DNA of 64,000 nt from Candidatus Aalborgicola bjergmarkensis (GTDB lineage Bacteria; Pseudomonadota; Gammaproteobacteria; Burkholderiales; Burkholderiaceae_C). The position numbers were made by a program, and so were the translations under genes. Below the pieces are notes generated by a model, which saw nothing but the letters and a program-made list of their open reading frames with translations, was not told the origin of the DNA and made no database searches. Numbering within the stretch: the first letter of the stretch is position 1; the number at the start of each line of letters is the position of its first letter. Positions 24,304-32,832 of this stretch are shown in pieces. The DNA lies in contig JADJFE010000032.1 of NCBI GenBank assembly GCA_016708725.1, positions 1 to 64,000 on the forward strand, given 5' to 3'.

Positions 24304-24449
24304 TAGATGCTGTGCCGCACCATTGCCGAGCACTTCGAGACGTGGCTGGGGCTGGCAAGCGTGGCACACGAGCGGTGATCAGGATGCGATACTTGGGGTC
24401 GTGCGGTTGGATTTCCTATCCGCACTTTTCGGCTAATTCAGCGTGTGTA

Positions 24450-27131
24450 ATGACACCCACAAAAATCACCCTCTCCCAGCTAGAAAGCTTCCTGTTCAGG
24501 TCCGCCGACATCCTGCGCGGGAAGATGGACGCCTCGGAATACAAGGAATTCATCTTCGGCATGCTATTTTTAAAGCGCCTGTCCGACGAGTTTGACCTCA
24601 AGCGCACGCAAATTAAAAAAGACTTTGCCCACCTGCGCGACCAGCCCAATCTTTTGCGGGAGCTGCTGGAAGACAAAGCCACCTATGGCGAAACCTTTTT
24701 TGTGCCCGTGCGTGCCCGCTGGAACGAGTCGTGGTTGAACAAAGAAGGCCAAGAAGTGCCCGCCCTCAAAGACCTCAAGCACGACATTGGCAACATGCTC
24801 AACAAAGCCATTGCGGCGGTGGAGGATGAAAACGACGCCCTGAACGGCGTGCTCAAGAACAACATCGACTTCAACGCTGTCAAAGGCAAAACCAAGGTGC
24901 CCGATGCCAAGTGGAAAGAGTTGCTCGACCACTTCAGCCAGCCGCACTTTGTGCTGGTGAATGACAACTTTGAGTTCCCCGACCTGCTGGGTGCGGCCTA
25001 CGAATACCTGATCAAGTTCTTTGCCGACAGTGCGGGCAAAAAAGGCGGCGAGTTCTACACCCCCGCCGAAGTGGTGCGCCTGCTGGTACAAATCACCAAA
25101 CCCCAGGCCGGGCATGAGATTTACGACCCCACGGTCGGCTCGGGCGGCTTCTTGATCCAGGCCCACCAATACGTCGAAGAGCAGGGCCAAAACGCCAACG
25201 ACCTGGCCCTGTATGGGCAAGAGGTCAAGGGCGACGTGTGGTCCATCAGTGTGATGAACATGATTCTGCACAACGTCACCCGCTTCACCATTGAAAACGG
25301 CGACACCCTGGAAGACCCGCTCTTGCTCGATGGCAACAGTCTGCGCAAATTCGACCGCGTGCTGGCCAACCCCCCGTTCTCGCAAAACTACACCCGCACA
25401 GCGGTAAAGCACCCCAGCCGTTTCCGCGAGTGGTGCCCCGAGACCGGCAAAAAAGCCGACCTCATGTTTGTGCAGCACATGCTCGCCAGCCTCAAGCCCG
25501 GCGGCCACATGGCCACCGTCATGCCGCACGGCGTGCTTTTTCGGGGCGGCAAAGAAAAGCTCATCCGCGAGCTGCTGATCAATGACGACGTGATCGAAGC
25601 CATCATCAGCCTGCCGCCCGGCCTTTTTTATGGCACTGGCATACCGGCCTGCGTGCTCGTCATCAACAAAAACAAGCCCGACAGCATGAAAGACAAGGTC
25701 TTGTTCATCAACGCTGACCGCGAATACGCCGAGGGCAAAAACCAGAACAAACTGCGCCCCGAAGACATTGAGAAGATCGACTACGTGCTCACCCACAAGC
25801 TGGAGCTGCCCAAGTACAGCGCCTTGGTCAGCAAAGCCACCATCGTGGACCAGCACGACTACAACCTCAACATCCGCCGCTATGTAGACAACACCCCCGC
25901 GCCCGAGCCAGAAGACGTGCAGGCCCATTTGCTGGGCGGCTTGCCAGACAACGAAGTGCAGGGCACCCGTGTGCAAAACGCCCTACAGCAGTTTGGCCTG
26001 ACCACCACCACCGTGTTCGCCCCCGCCCGTGCGGGCTATTGGGGCTTTGCCGCCAACATGGTCGCCCAAGCCGACATCAAAACGACGGTAGATGCTCAAG
26101 CCCCTGTACAAGCCACGTTGCAGCGCCACAGCGACGCACTGGCCGCCTGGTGGCAAGTGGCGCAAGACGACTTTGCCCAACTGCGCAGCGGCAAAAAAAT
26201 GCCCGAGGTGCGCCAGGAACTGCTCAGCACCCTCAAAAGCAAACTCATGCCGCTGGCCGTGCTGGACGAGTTCAAAAGCGCAGGCGTGTTTGTCAACTGG
26301 TGGCAGCAAATTCGCTACGACCTCAAAACCGTGGTCTCCACCGGCTGGCACCACACCCTGATTCCCGACAGCTATTTGATTGCCGCCTACTTTCAAAAGG
26401 AAGCCGACGGCCTGGCCCTGCTGGACGCCAAACTCTCCGAGGCCCAGAGCGAACTGGCCGAGGCAGTAGAAGCCGCCCAAGAAGCCGTGGCCTACGAGCC
26501 AGAAGAGGACGAAACCGTCAACGCCGCCACCATCAAAAAAGCGCTGAAGGAAGCGCTGGACGACCTGGAGGGCAGCCAAGGTGCCAGCGCTGTGAAAGAG
26601 CGCGCGCTGCTGCAAACGCACGACAAAGCCATTGCCACGCTGGAAAAAACCATCAAAGAAGTCAAAACCACCCGCAAGGTGTTGGGTGACGAACTGGAAT
26701 TCAAAATCTTGCTCAAGCGCCAAGGTGCTGATGAGGTCAAAGCCGAAAACCAGCAACTGCTGACCACGGTGAACGCCCAGCTGGCCACGCTGAGCGAAGC
26801 CAAGAAAGACGAGAAAAAGCAAATCACCGCGCTGCGCAAAGACCAGGCCACCCTCAGCGCCCGCATCCAGCGCGCCGACCAGGTGCTGGCCGACATAGGC
26901 GGCCAACTGACCGACGAGCAGGCCAAAACCCTGATCCTGAAAAAACTGCACGACCTGGCCACCGCCGAGCTGCACCGCTACCTGAATGCAGAAAAGCGCC
27001 AGTTGATTGCGGCGCTGGAAAACCTGTGGGGCAAATACGCCGTCTCTAGCCGGGCGCTGGAAGAGGAGCGCAGCAAGACGCTCAAGGCGTTGGATAGATT
27101 TATGGAAAAACTCGGGTACTTTGGAGACTGA
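24450..27131 (+). CDS. hsdM: Type I restriction-modification methyltransferase subunit, long form
   Basis: The preferred start is the ATG at 24450 (MTPTKITLSQLESFLFRSAD); the frame is open further upstream but only through repeat sequence. The ~893-residue protein has an N-terminal HsdM helical domain, SAM motif I DPTVGSGGFL near residue 227 and catalytic NPPFSQNY near 307. Unlike the 488-residue HsdM at 14804 it carries a ~400-residue C-terminal extension rich in Lys, Glu and Ala. That extension is strongly coiled coil between ~650 and 860 (LEKTIKEVKTTRKVLGDELE, SEAKKDEKKQITALRKDQA). The C-terminus is RFMEKLGYFGD. A KilA-N gene follows after one base. No hsdR gene lies in this locus. The two hsdM genes are not recent duplicates. 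Confidence 0.93.
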   Translation: MTPTKITLSQLESFLFRSADILRGKMDASEYKEFIFGMLFLKRLSDEFDLKRTQIKKDFAHLRDQPNLLRELLEDKATYGETFFVPVRARWNESWLNKEGQEVPALKDLKHDIGNMLNKAIAAVEDENDALNGVLKNNIDFNAVKGKTKVPDAKWKELLDHFSQPHFVLVNDNFEFPDLLGAAYEYLIKFFADSAGKKGGEFYTPAEVVRLLVQITKPQAGHEIYDPTVGSGGFLIQAHQYVEEQGQNANDLALYGQEVKGDVWSISVMNMILHNVTRFTIENGDTLEDPLLLDGNSLRKFDRVLANPPFSQNYTRTAVKHPSRFREWCPETGKKADLMFVQHMLASLKPGGHMATVMPHGVLFRGGKEKLIRELLINDDVIEAIISLPPGLFYGTGIPACVLVINKNKPDSMKDKVLFINADREYAEGKNQNKLRPEDIEKIDYVLTHKLELPKYSALVSKATIVDQHDYNLNIRRYVDNTPAPEPEDVQAHLLGGLPDNEVQGTRVQNALQQFGLTTTTVFAPARAGYWGFAANMVAQADIKTTVDAQAPVQATLQRHSDALAAWWQVAQDDFAQLRSGKKMPEVRQELLSTLKSKLMPLAVLDEFKSAGVFVNWWQQIRYDLKTVVSTGWHHTLIPDSYLIAAYFQKEADGLALLDAKLSEAQSELAEAVEAAQEAVAYEPEEDETVNAATIKKALKEALDDLEGSQGASAVKERALLQTHDKAIATLEKTIKEVKTTRKVLGDELEFKILLKRQGADEVKAENQQLLTTVNAQLATLSEAKKDEKKQITALRKDQATLSARIQRADQVLADIGGQLTDEQAKTLILKKLHDLATAELHRYLNAEKRQLIAALENLWGKYAVSSRALEEERSKTLKALDRFMEKLGYFGD

Positions 27132-27132
27132 T

Positions 27133-27990
27133 ATGAAAAAAACGATCAAATCAAGCATCGATGTCAAAGGCACATCCATCACCATCTTGCAGCAAGCTCA
27201 GGCCGATTTCATCTCACTGACCGACATTGCCAAACACAAAGAGCCAGACCGCGCAGACCATGTCGTTCAAAACTGGATGCGCAACCGCAATACCGTGGAG
27301 TTTTTGGGTATTTGGGAGGGGCTAAACAACCCCGCTTTCAAACCCCTCGAATTCGAGGGGTTTAGAAACCGGGCCGGGCTCAACAGCTTTGTGCTCACGC
27401 CCAAGCAGTGGATAGAGGCCACTGCGGCCATTGGTATCGAGTCCAAACAAGGACGCTATGGCGGCACGTTTGCCCATAAAGACATTGCTTTTGAATTTGC
27501 TTCCTGGATATCGGTGGAATTCAAACTCTATTTGATCAAAGAATTCCAGCGACTCAAAGACGATGAAAACCAGCGGCTGTCCCTCTCGTGGAACCTGAAC
27601 CGCACGCTTGCCAAGCTCAATTACCGCATCCACACCGATGCCATCAAACTGCACCTGATCCCGCCGCAAGTCAGCGCAGCCCGCACAGCCGCCACCTACG
27701 CCAGCGAGGCCGATCTGCTGAACGTGGCGCTATTTGGGCTCACCGCTCGGGAGTGGAGAGATGCCAACGCCACGCTAGACGGCAATATGCGCGACCACGC
27801 CACCCTGGAGCAGTTGTTGGTGCTTGCCAATATTGAATCCATGAACGCGGAATTCATCCACATGGGTTTACCCCAAGCTACGCGCTTGCAACGGCTGAAC
27901 GAAATAGCGATTCGGCAGATGAATGTGTTGACCCGGTTGGTGAACACAGAAACAGTGCAAGCGATGCTGCCCAGCGGGGGGGCACCATGA
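27133..27990 (+). CDS. KilA-N domain protein inside the second hsd locus
   Basis: The 285-residue protein starts MKKTIKSSIDVKGTSITILQ one base after the hsdM stop. Its N-terminal ~150 residues match the KilA-N/phage-antirepressor-type DNA-binding domain: DFISLTDIAKHKEPDRADHV, VQNWMRNRNTVEFLGIWE, then GRYGGTFAHKDIAFEFASWI and EFKLYLIKEFQRLK. The C-terminal half (ADLLNVALFGLTAREWRDAN ... FIHMGLPQATRLQRLNEIA) is typical of the RhuM/KilA-N proteins associated with restriction loci. Role by family: DNA binding, possibly regulation; function in restriction loci is not established. Its stop overlaps a 22-codon frame that copies the hsdM C-terminus, suggesting the gene was inserted between hsdM and hsdS. 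Confidence 0.88.
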   Translation: MKKTIKSSIDVKGTSITILQQAQADFISLTDIAKHKEPDRADHVVQNWMRNRNTVEFLGIWEGLNNPAFKPLEFEGFRNRAGLNSFVLTPKQWIEATAAIGIESKQGRYGGTFAHKDIAFEFASWISVEFKLYLIKEFQRLKDDENQRLSLSWNLNRTLAKLNYRIHTDAIKLHLIPPQVSAARTAATYASEADLLNVALFGLTAREWRDANATLDGNMRDHATLEQLLVLANIESMNAEFIHMGLPQATRLQRLNEIAIRQMNVLTRLVNTETVQAMLPSGGAP

Positions 27991-28055
27991 TATTGAGCGT
28001 GACTATTTTGAAAACCTTGGATGCGTTTATGGCGGGGTTGGGGTATTTGCAATGA
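27987..28055 (+). pseudogene. 22-codon relic of the hsdM 3' end, used as coupling ORF
   Basis: This short frame reads MILSVTILKTLDAFMAGLGY then LQ and a stop. It resembles the C-terminus of HsdM at 27131 (KTLKALDRFMEKLGYFGD). It starts in an ATGA overlapping the KilA-N stop and ends in a TGA overlapping the hsdS start, so ribosomes could pass through it from one gene to the next. The simplest reading is a leftover hsdM end from insertion of the KilA-N gene. Confidence 0.6.
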
Positions 28056-29350
28056 CAGATCGAGGTAGCTGGCGAGTCGTTTCACTTGGTGAGATTGCTA
28101 CCTTGGTAAAGGGCATTTCGTATGCCAGCGAGGATTATTGCGGTCCAGATGACGGCGCTATTTTCATAACCATCAAATGCGTGTCTAAAGCGGGTGGTTT
28201 TAAGTCTGAGGGTATTAAATATTACAAAGGTGTAATTCCGCAAAGGCAGCTGCTATCAACGGGTGATCTGCTTATCGCGAACACAGATTTAACACGTGCC
28301 GGAGATATTGTTGGTTGTCCGATTACTGTGCCTGCGATGAGTGACATGCCGATCACCTTGTCAATGGATTTAAGTAAGCTGGTTGAAAAACCCGACCAAG
28401 TTGACCGTCGATTTCTCTACTATCGATTGATGAGTGACGATGTAAGGTCGTTCATGAAAGATCATGCGAGCGGTTCAACGGTCTTGCATTTGCAAACACG
28501 AGCAGTTCCTAGTTTGTCGTTGAGTATTCCCAATTCAACGACAGAACAAACGAAGATCGCCGAAATCTTCTCCACCGTTGACCAAGCGATTGAACAAACC
28601 GAAGCCCTGATCGCCAAACAGCAGCGCATCAAAACCGGCCTGATGCAAGACCTGCTCACCCGTGGCATCGACGAACACGGCCAGCTGCGCACCGAACAAA
28701 CCCACGCCTTCAAAGACTCCCCGCTTGGGCGGATTCCGGTGGATTGGGAAGTGAGGACTTTTGAAGAGGTCGCTGAAATCAGTCGAGGGAAGTTTACCCA
28801 TCGCCCAAGGAATGACCCCGCTTTTTATGAGGGCGACTATCCGTTTGTCCAAACCGGTGATGTCACTCGTAACGTAGGACGTAAATTGACTGAATACAGT
28901 CAAACGCTTAATGAGCGAGGCAGAAGTGTCAGTAAAGAATTTCCAACAGGGACTATTGCCATCACGATTGCCGCGAACATCGCAGATACAGCCATACTCG
29001 GGATACCGATGTGTTTTCCAGATAGTGTTGTTGGTGCTGTCGTTCCAGCTCCCAACGATGTACGTTTTGTTGAGCTATCAATAAGGCGCTGGAAGCCAGT
29101 CCTTGAGCAGCTTGCACCACAGAGTGCGCAACGGAATATCAACCTTGAAACATTGAGGCCCTTGCTCATGGCTATGCCTGGCGGTGAAGAGCAAAAACGC
29201 ATTGGTGCTTTGTACGAGTCCGTGGAAAAGGCTCAAACTGACTTGGTGGCGCAACGTACCAAACAATTCGCCTTGAAAACCGCCCTCATGCAGGACCTCC
29301 TAACAGGCCGCAAGCGCGTCACCGACCTGCTGGAACCCGCCACCGCCTGA
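28052..29350 (+). CDS. hsdS: Type I restriction-modification specificity subunit
   Basis: The 432-residue protein begins MTDRGSWRVVSLGEIATLVK and has two target-recognition domains. The first is followed by the conserved spacer IPNSTTEQTKIAEIFSTVDQ and AIEQTEALIAKQQRIKTGLM; the second by GEEQKRIGALYESVEKAQTD and LKTALMQDLLTGRKRV. The QRIKTGLMQDLLTRG and TALMQDLLTGRK helices are the hallmark repeats of the HsdS coiled coils. It should pair with the long HsdM at 24450; the recognition domains show no evident similarity to those of the HsdS at 11776. Its start overlaps the preceding 22-codon frame. Confidence 0.95.
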   Translation: MTDRGSWRVVSLGEIATLVKGISYASEDYCGPDDGAIFITIKCVSKAGGFKSEGIKYYKGVIPQRQLLSTGDLLIANTDLTRAGDIVGCPITVPAMSDMPITLSMDLSKLVEKPDQVDRRFLYYRLMSDDVRSFMKDHASGSTVLHLQTRAVPSLSLSIPNSTTEQTKIAEIFSTVDQAIEQTEALIAKQQRIKTGLMQDLLTRGIDEHGQLRTEQTHAFKDSPLGRIPVDWEVRTFEEVAEISRGKFTHRPRNDPAFYEGDYPFVQTGDVTRNVGRKLTEYSQTLNERGRSVSKEFPTGTIAITIAANIADTAILGIPMCFPDSVVGAVVPAPNDVRFVELSIRRWKPVLEQLAPQSAQRNINLETLRPLLMAMPGGEEQKRIGALYESVEKAQTDLVAQRTKQFALKTALMQDLLTGRKRVTDLLEPATA

Positions 29351-29366
29351 CCATCAGGACACCCCC

Positions 29367-30815
29367 ATGCTCCACCAAGAATCCCAGCACACCGAATGGA
29401 AAGAATCGTGGCGCGATGATTATTTGCGCTGGGTGTGCGGCTTTGCCAATGCGCAAGGCGGGCGTTTGCTGCTGGGCGTGAATGACAAGGGCGCGGTGGT
29501 GGGCCTGCCCGACGCGGCCAAGCTGCTGGAAGACTTGCCCAACAAGGTACGCGACCTGCTGGGCGTGGTGGTGGAGGTGAACCTGCACGAACAGGGCGGC
29601 TTGCCGTACCTTGAGCTGGTGGTGCAGGCCTACCCCAACCCCATCAGCTACCGGGGTCACTACTACATGCGCAGCGGCAGCACGCTGCAAGAACTCAAAG
29701 GTGCGGCGCTAGACCGCTTTTTGCTGGGCCGCCAAGGCCGCACTTGGGATGGAGTGCCTTTGCCGCAGTTCAGCCTGGCCGATGTGTCGGCCCCGGCCAT
29801 GGCGCGGTTTCGCCAGTTGGCGCGGCGCAGTGGGCGGCTGGACGCCGAGACGCTGGCCGAGAGCGACGCTAATTTGCTGGACAAGCTGCGCCTCAAAGAT
29901 GGCGCTTATTACAAGCGCGCCACCGCTTTGCTGTTTGCCGCAGACCCTCAGCGCTTTGTGACCGGGGCGTTTGTAAAGGTGGGCTATTTCGAGTCCGCAA
30001 CCGAGCTGCTGTATCACGACGAGGTGGAGGGCGACTTGTTCCACCAAGTCAAGAACACGCTGGATTTGCTGCTGACCAAATACCTGAAGGCCGTTATTTC
30101 TTACGATGGCATTGTGCGGGTGGAAACATTCCCGGTGCCGCGTGCCGCGCTGCGTGAGGCGGTGCTGAACGCGCTGGTACACCGTGACTACGCGGTGACC
30201 GCGCCGGTGCAGATACGGGTGTATGAAGACCGCTTGCGCATGTGGAACCCGGCGGTGCTGCCCGAGGGCTGGACGTTGGATACGCTGCTGGGTGCGCATT
30301 CGTCCAGCCCATACAACCCGGCCCTGGCGAATGCTTTTTTCAGGGCGGGCGAGATTGAGGCCTGGGGCCGTGGAATGGAGCGGATTTTTTCAGCATGTGA
30401 AGCTGCTGGGTCGCCTAAACCGGTGCTGCGCTATGAACCCAACGATATGTGGCTGGAGTTCATGTTTGATGCGGCGTATTTGAAGGTGTTAAGGGCCGGA
30501 CAGAAGCAGACCGAACAAGTCACCCCCGAAGTCAAGGCCCAAGTCACCGAACAAGTCACCGAACAAGTCACCGAACAAGTCACCGAACAAGTCGGGCGTT
30601 TGATTTCTGCGTTGAACGATCAAACGCTGAGTTTGCAAGAGTTGATGTCATCATTGGGTTTGTCACACCGGCCCAACTTCATGGCGCTGTATTTGCGGCC
30701 AGCGTTGGATGCCAAGTACCTGCAAATGACGGTTCCCGACAAACCCAACAGCCGACTCCAAAAATACAAACTGACTGCCTTGGGGAGGCAGTGGCTAAAC
30801 AAGGACAAGTTATGA
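29367..30815 (+). CDS. AlbA_2 / COG2865-type ATP-binding protein with EQVT repeat linker
   Basis: The 482-residue protein starts MLHQESQHTEWKESWRDDYL, giving an AlbA_2 domain in residues 1-120 (ANAQGGRLLLGVNDKGAVVG). Residues ~255-360 are GHKL-like (REAVLNALVHRDYAVTAPVQ, AWGRGMERIFSACEAAGSP). The linker consists of EQVT repeats encoded by 12-bp tandem repeats, and the tail is a winged helix (LQELMSSLGLSHRPNFMALY, LQMTVPDKPNSRLQKYKLT). Linker and tail closely resemble those of the protein at 8299-9861 (MTLPDKPNSSKQRYRRT), while the AlbA_2 parts differ more. It is the last gene of the second type I locus, 16 bp after hsdS. Confidence 0.88.
   Translation: MLHQESQHTEWKESWRDDYLRWVCGFANAQGGRLLLGVNDKGAVVGLPDAAKLLEDLPNKVRDLLGVVVEVNLHEQGGLPYLELVVQAYPNPISYRGHYYMRSGSTLQELKGAALDRFLLGRQGRTWDGVPLPQFSLADVSAPAMARFRQLARRSGRLDAETLAESDANLLDKLRLKDGAYYKRATALLFAADPQRFVTGAFVKVGYFESATELLYHDEVEGDLFHQVKNTLDLLLTKYLKAVISYDGIVRVETFPVPRAALREAVLNALVHRDYAVTAPVQIRVYEDRLRMWNPAVLPEGWTLDTLLGAHSSSPYNPALANAFFRAGEIEAWGRGMERIFSACEAAGSPKPVLRYEPNDMWLEFMFDAAYLKVLRAGQKQTEQVTPEVKAQVTEQVTEQVTEQVTEQVGRLISALNDQTLSLQELMSSLGLSHRPNFMALYLRPALDAKYLQMTVPDKPNSRLQKYKLTALGRQWLNKDKL
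30540..30593. repeat. 12-bp tandem repeat within the AlbA_2 gene
   Basis: Four identical in-frame units CAAGTCACCGAA plus a half unit encode EQVT repeats in the linker before the winged helix. Because the unit length is a multiple of three, slippage would change linker length without breaking the frame. Confidence 0.9.
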
Positions 30816-30838
30816 ATAAGCTGAGTCAGCAACAAATC

Positions 30839-30895
30839 AAGGTCAATATTCTTGAGGTTGTTCTGGCGCGCGCCACGGATACGGATGGGAGGGGC
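30839..30895 (-). pseudogene. uvrA start-region relic
   Basis: About 57 bases match the first ~20 codons of uvrA on the minus strand (the part encoding IRIRGARQNNLKNIDL), with the variant spelling seen in the relic at 22156 (AATATTCTTGAGG, ACGGATACG). No repeat element follows. It marks the right edge of the second type I compartment. The next 165 bp contain a sequence similar to that at 21262 and 24373 (GAATTTCTTATCCG, then TCGGCTAACTCGGC) and no gene. Confidence 0.75.
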
Positions 30896-31060
30896 CGTTT
30901 AACCAAAAAACCGTGCTATAGTTTCTCTCATGCGGCTGAATTTGAATTTCTTATCCGTGGGGGGTATCATCAACTTTTGTCGCAGTTCTCGGCTAACTCG
31001 GCCGGGTTTTGAAATTCTGCAAATCCCTTGATTTGTAGCCATTATTAAGGAGATTATGAC

Positions 31061-31897
31061 ATGCTCAAGAAATCGTATATTTTAATGATTTGTGCAATAT
31101 TTTTCTCACAAGCCGGCATATCCTCGGCTTACGAGAAAAAAATAACCCTCGCTTCATTGGATTGGGAGCCTTACGTAGGTGAAAGTCTGTCGAATAATGG
31201 ATATGTCGCCGAAGTGGTGGAGCAGGCATTCATGGCTGTGGGGTATGACAAGAAAGATATTGTAATTAAATTTGTTCCCTGGGCGAGGGCGGTAAAACTT
31301 GGGATAAATGGTGAATACGATGCTATCGTGCCAGAATATCTCATGCCAGAACGGGAAAAGCATTTTAATTTCAGTTCCCCATTTCCTGGCGGGCCAGTCG
31401 GGTTTTACAAGAAAAAATCGTTAAACCTGAAATACAAAGACTTTGATGACCTGGCTCAGCAATTCCAGAAAGCCCATTGGAAAATTGGCGTGGTAAATGA
31501 ATACGTAAATACTGTTGAATTTGATGAGAATCCTAATATTACAAAAATCAAAGAGTATGCAGTCTCGGATGAGTTGAATGTGAGAAAATTGATTGGAGAT
31601 CGTTTTAATATGATTTTTATTGATCAGAACGTTGCCAACTATATTGTAAATAAACTTCCCGACTCCGAACGAATTCATAGGGATTTTGAGTTTGTGGAGC
31701 CACCTTTGGAAAATAAGGATTTTTATATTTGCTTCTCCAGGAAAAGTCCTTTTCATAAAGAAAAAATGGCTGATTTTAATAGAGGATACAGAATTTTAGA
31801 AGAAAAAGGTATTGTTGAGTCAATCATGAAAAGACACAACCTTAAATATTATTCAATCAAGCAAAAAACCAAGGATACTTTATCAAAACAAAAATAG
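31061..31897 (+). CDS. Periplasmic solute-binding protein, type 3 family
   Basis: The 278-residue protein has a clear signal peptide (MLKKSYILMICAIFFSQAGI, cleavage near SSAYE) and a good AAGGAG ribosome binding site 11 bases upstream. The mature part follows the bacterial extracellular solute-binding family 3 plan: ITLASLDWEPYVGESLSNNG, WARAVKLGINGEYDAIVPEY, then EREKHFNFSSPFPGGPVGFY. Proteins of this type bind amino acids or other small ligands, or act as stand-alone sensors; no transporter genes are next to it. The gene is far more AT-rich than its surroundings, with many lysine and isoleucine codons, which signals recent transfer. It is in the last compartment of the island. Confidence 0.9.
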   Translation: MLKKSYILMICAIFFSQAGISSAYEKKITLASLDWEPYVGESLSNNGYVAEVVEQAFMAVGYDKKDIVIKFVPWARAVKLGINGEYDAIVPEYLMPEREKHFNFSSPFPGGPVGFYKKKSLNLKYKDFDDLAQQFQKAHWKIGVVNEYVNTVEFDENPNITKIKEYAVSDELNVRKLIGDRFNMIFIDQNVANYIVNKLPDSERIHRDFEFVEPPLENKDFYICFSRKSPFHKEKMADFNRGYRILEEKGIVESIMKRHNLKYYSIKQKTKDTLSKQK

Positions 31898-31996
31898 ATA
31901 TCCTGCTCGTCTGAAAATCAAGTTGAATATTTTGTCAAAAACTGGCATCGACCTGGGTGGCGGCAAGCGACACCGAACGCAGCGTCTGCTGAAGGT

Positions 31997-32015
31997 GTAA
32001 TAATTGCGGTATTAC
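31997..32015. promoter_or_regulatory. Possible operator of the VapBC-like operon
   Basis: A perfect 6-bp inverted repeat GTAATA-N7-TATTAC lies 22 bp before the antitoxin start. Ribbon-helix-helix antitoxins usually repress their own operon from such palindromes. Binding is inferred. Confidence 0.4.
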
Positions 32016-32036
32016 CCCTGATTTGAGTCCCTCATC

Positions 32037-32318
32037 ATGACCATGACCGTCAAACTCGATGCGGCGCTGGAGCGCGCTTTGCGCAGCCGCTGTGCCGCCG
32101 TGGGGTGCTCTGCCAGTGCGCTGATGCGCGAGGCCTTGCTGGCTTACCTGGCGCAAACTGAGCCGCCCACCCCATCGGCCTATGCCTTGGGCCACGACCT
32201 GTTTGGCAGGCATGCTGGCCCACAGGATCTGGTCAGCCAGCGCAAGGCCGAACTGCAGCAGATTTGGGACCAAAAGCACCCCGCACTTCCTGTTGCCCCG
32301 GACTATGACAAAGCATGA
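32037..32318 (+). CDS. Ribbon-helix-helix antitoxin (CopG/VapB type)
   Basis: The 93-residue protein starts MTMTVKLDAALERALRSRCA and continues with CSASALMREALLAYLA, the strand-helix-helix of a CopG-type DNA-binding domain. The C-terminal half (SAYALGHDLFGRHAGPQDLV) is the toxin-binding tail common in CopG antitoxins that pair with PIN toxins. Its stop overlaps the start of the PIN gene by four bases. Expected role: neutralise the toxin and repress the operon. Confidence 0.88.
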   Translation: MTMTVKLDAALERALRSRCAAVGCSASALMREALLAYLAQTEPPTPSAYALGHDLFGRHAGPQDLVSQRKAELQQIWDQKHPALPVAPDYDKA

Positions 32319-32809
32319 CAAAGCGTGAAGTCAAGGCACAGCCTGCCAGCACCCAAGCTATTTCCCCGCGCTGTGTGGTGGTGGACAGCGGGCCATTGCT
32401 TGCACTGTTCAATGGCGCCGACCGTTGGCACGCCAGCGTGCTGGGGTGGCTGCAGGCCAATCCACAGATCACTTTGCTGACCACGTGGCCGGTGCTCACC
32501 GAGGTGTGTGCGCTGCTGGCGCGGCGCGTCGGCAATGCGGCGGCACTGGATTTCTTACGCTGGGGACAACGAGGGGGCTTCACACTGGATGCACCCGCCC
32601 TGGAGGCGCTACCCGACGCATTGGCTCAGGTACTGTTGATCAGTGAGCGCTTCCATGATTTGCCGTTTGACCTAGCCGATGCGTCCGTGGCTGAAGCCGC
32701 CGCACGTCTGGGGCTGCGCCATGTGCTGACGATTGATTCCGACTTTGACGTATACCGCGACGCCCAGGGCCGGGCGCTACGCCATGTGCTGCGCGATGGT
32801 TGGCTGTAG
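32315..32809 (+). CDS. PIN-domain toxin (VapC type)
   Basis: The 164-residue protein contains a PIN ribonuclease domain with the expected acidic residues: Asp in CVVVDSGPLLALFNGADRW, Glu in WPVLTEVCALLARR, Asp in DLPFDLADASVAEAA and Asp in VLTIDSDFDVY. PIN toxins cleave RNA, usually tRNA or rRNA. It is translationally coupled to the CopG-type antitoxin. The ~20 residues before the first conserved strand are longer than in many VapC proteins, so an internal start is conceivable, but the overlap favours this one. It is the last intact gene of the island before rnhA. Confidence 0.9.
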   Translation: MTKREVKAQPASTQAISPRCVVVDSGPLLALFNGADRWHASVLGWLQANPQITLLTTWPVLTEVCALLARRVGNAAALDFLRWGQRGGFTLDAPALEALPDALAQVLLISERFHDLPFDLADASVAEAAARLGLRHVLTIDSDFDVYRDAQGRALRHVLRDGWL

Positions 32810-32832
32810 AGTGATATGAGCCAAACGTTTCC

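Noticed and set aside
24570..27185. Two long minus-strand frames (468 and 400 codons) opposite hsdM
   Set aside because: They are Val/Phe/Gly-rich shadows of the hsdM coding strand and its coiled-coil tail, with no recognisable domains.
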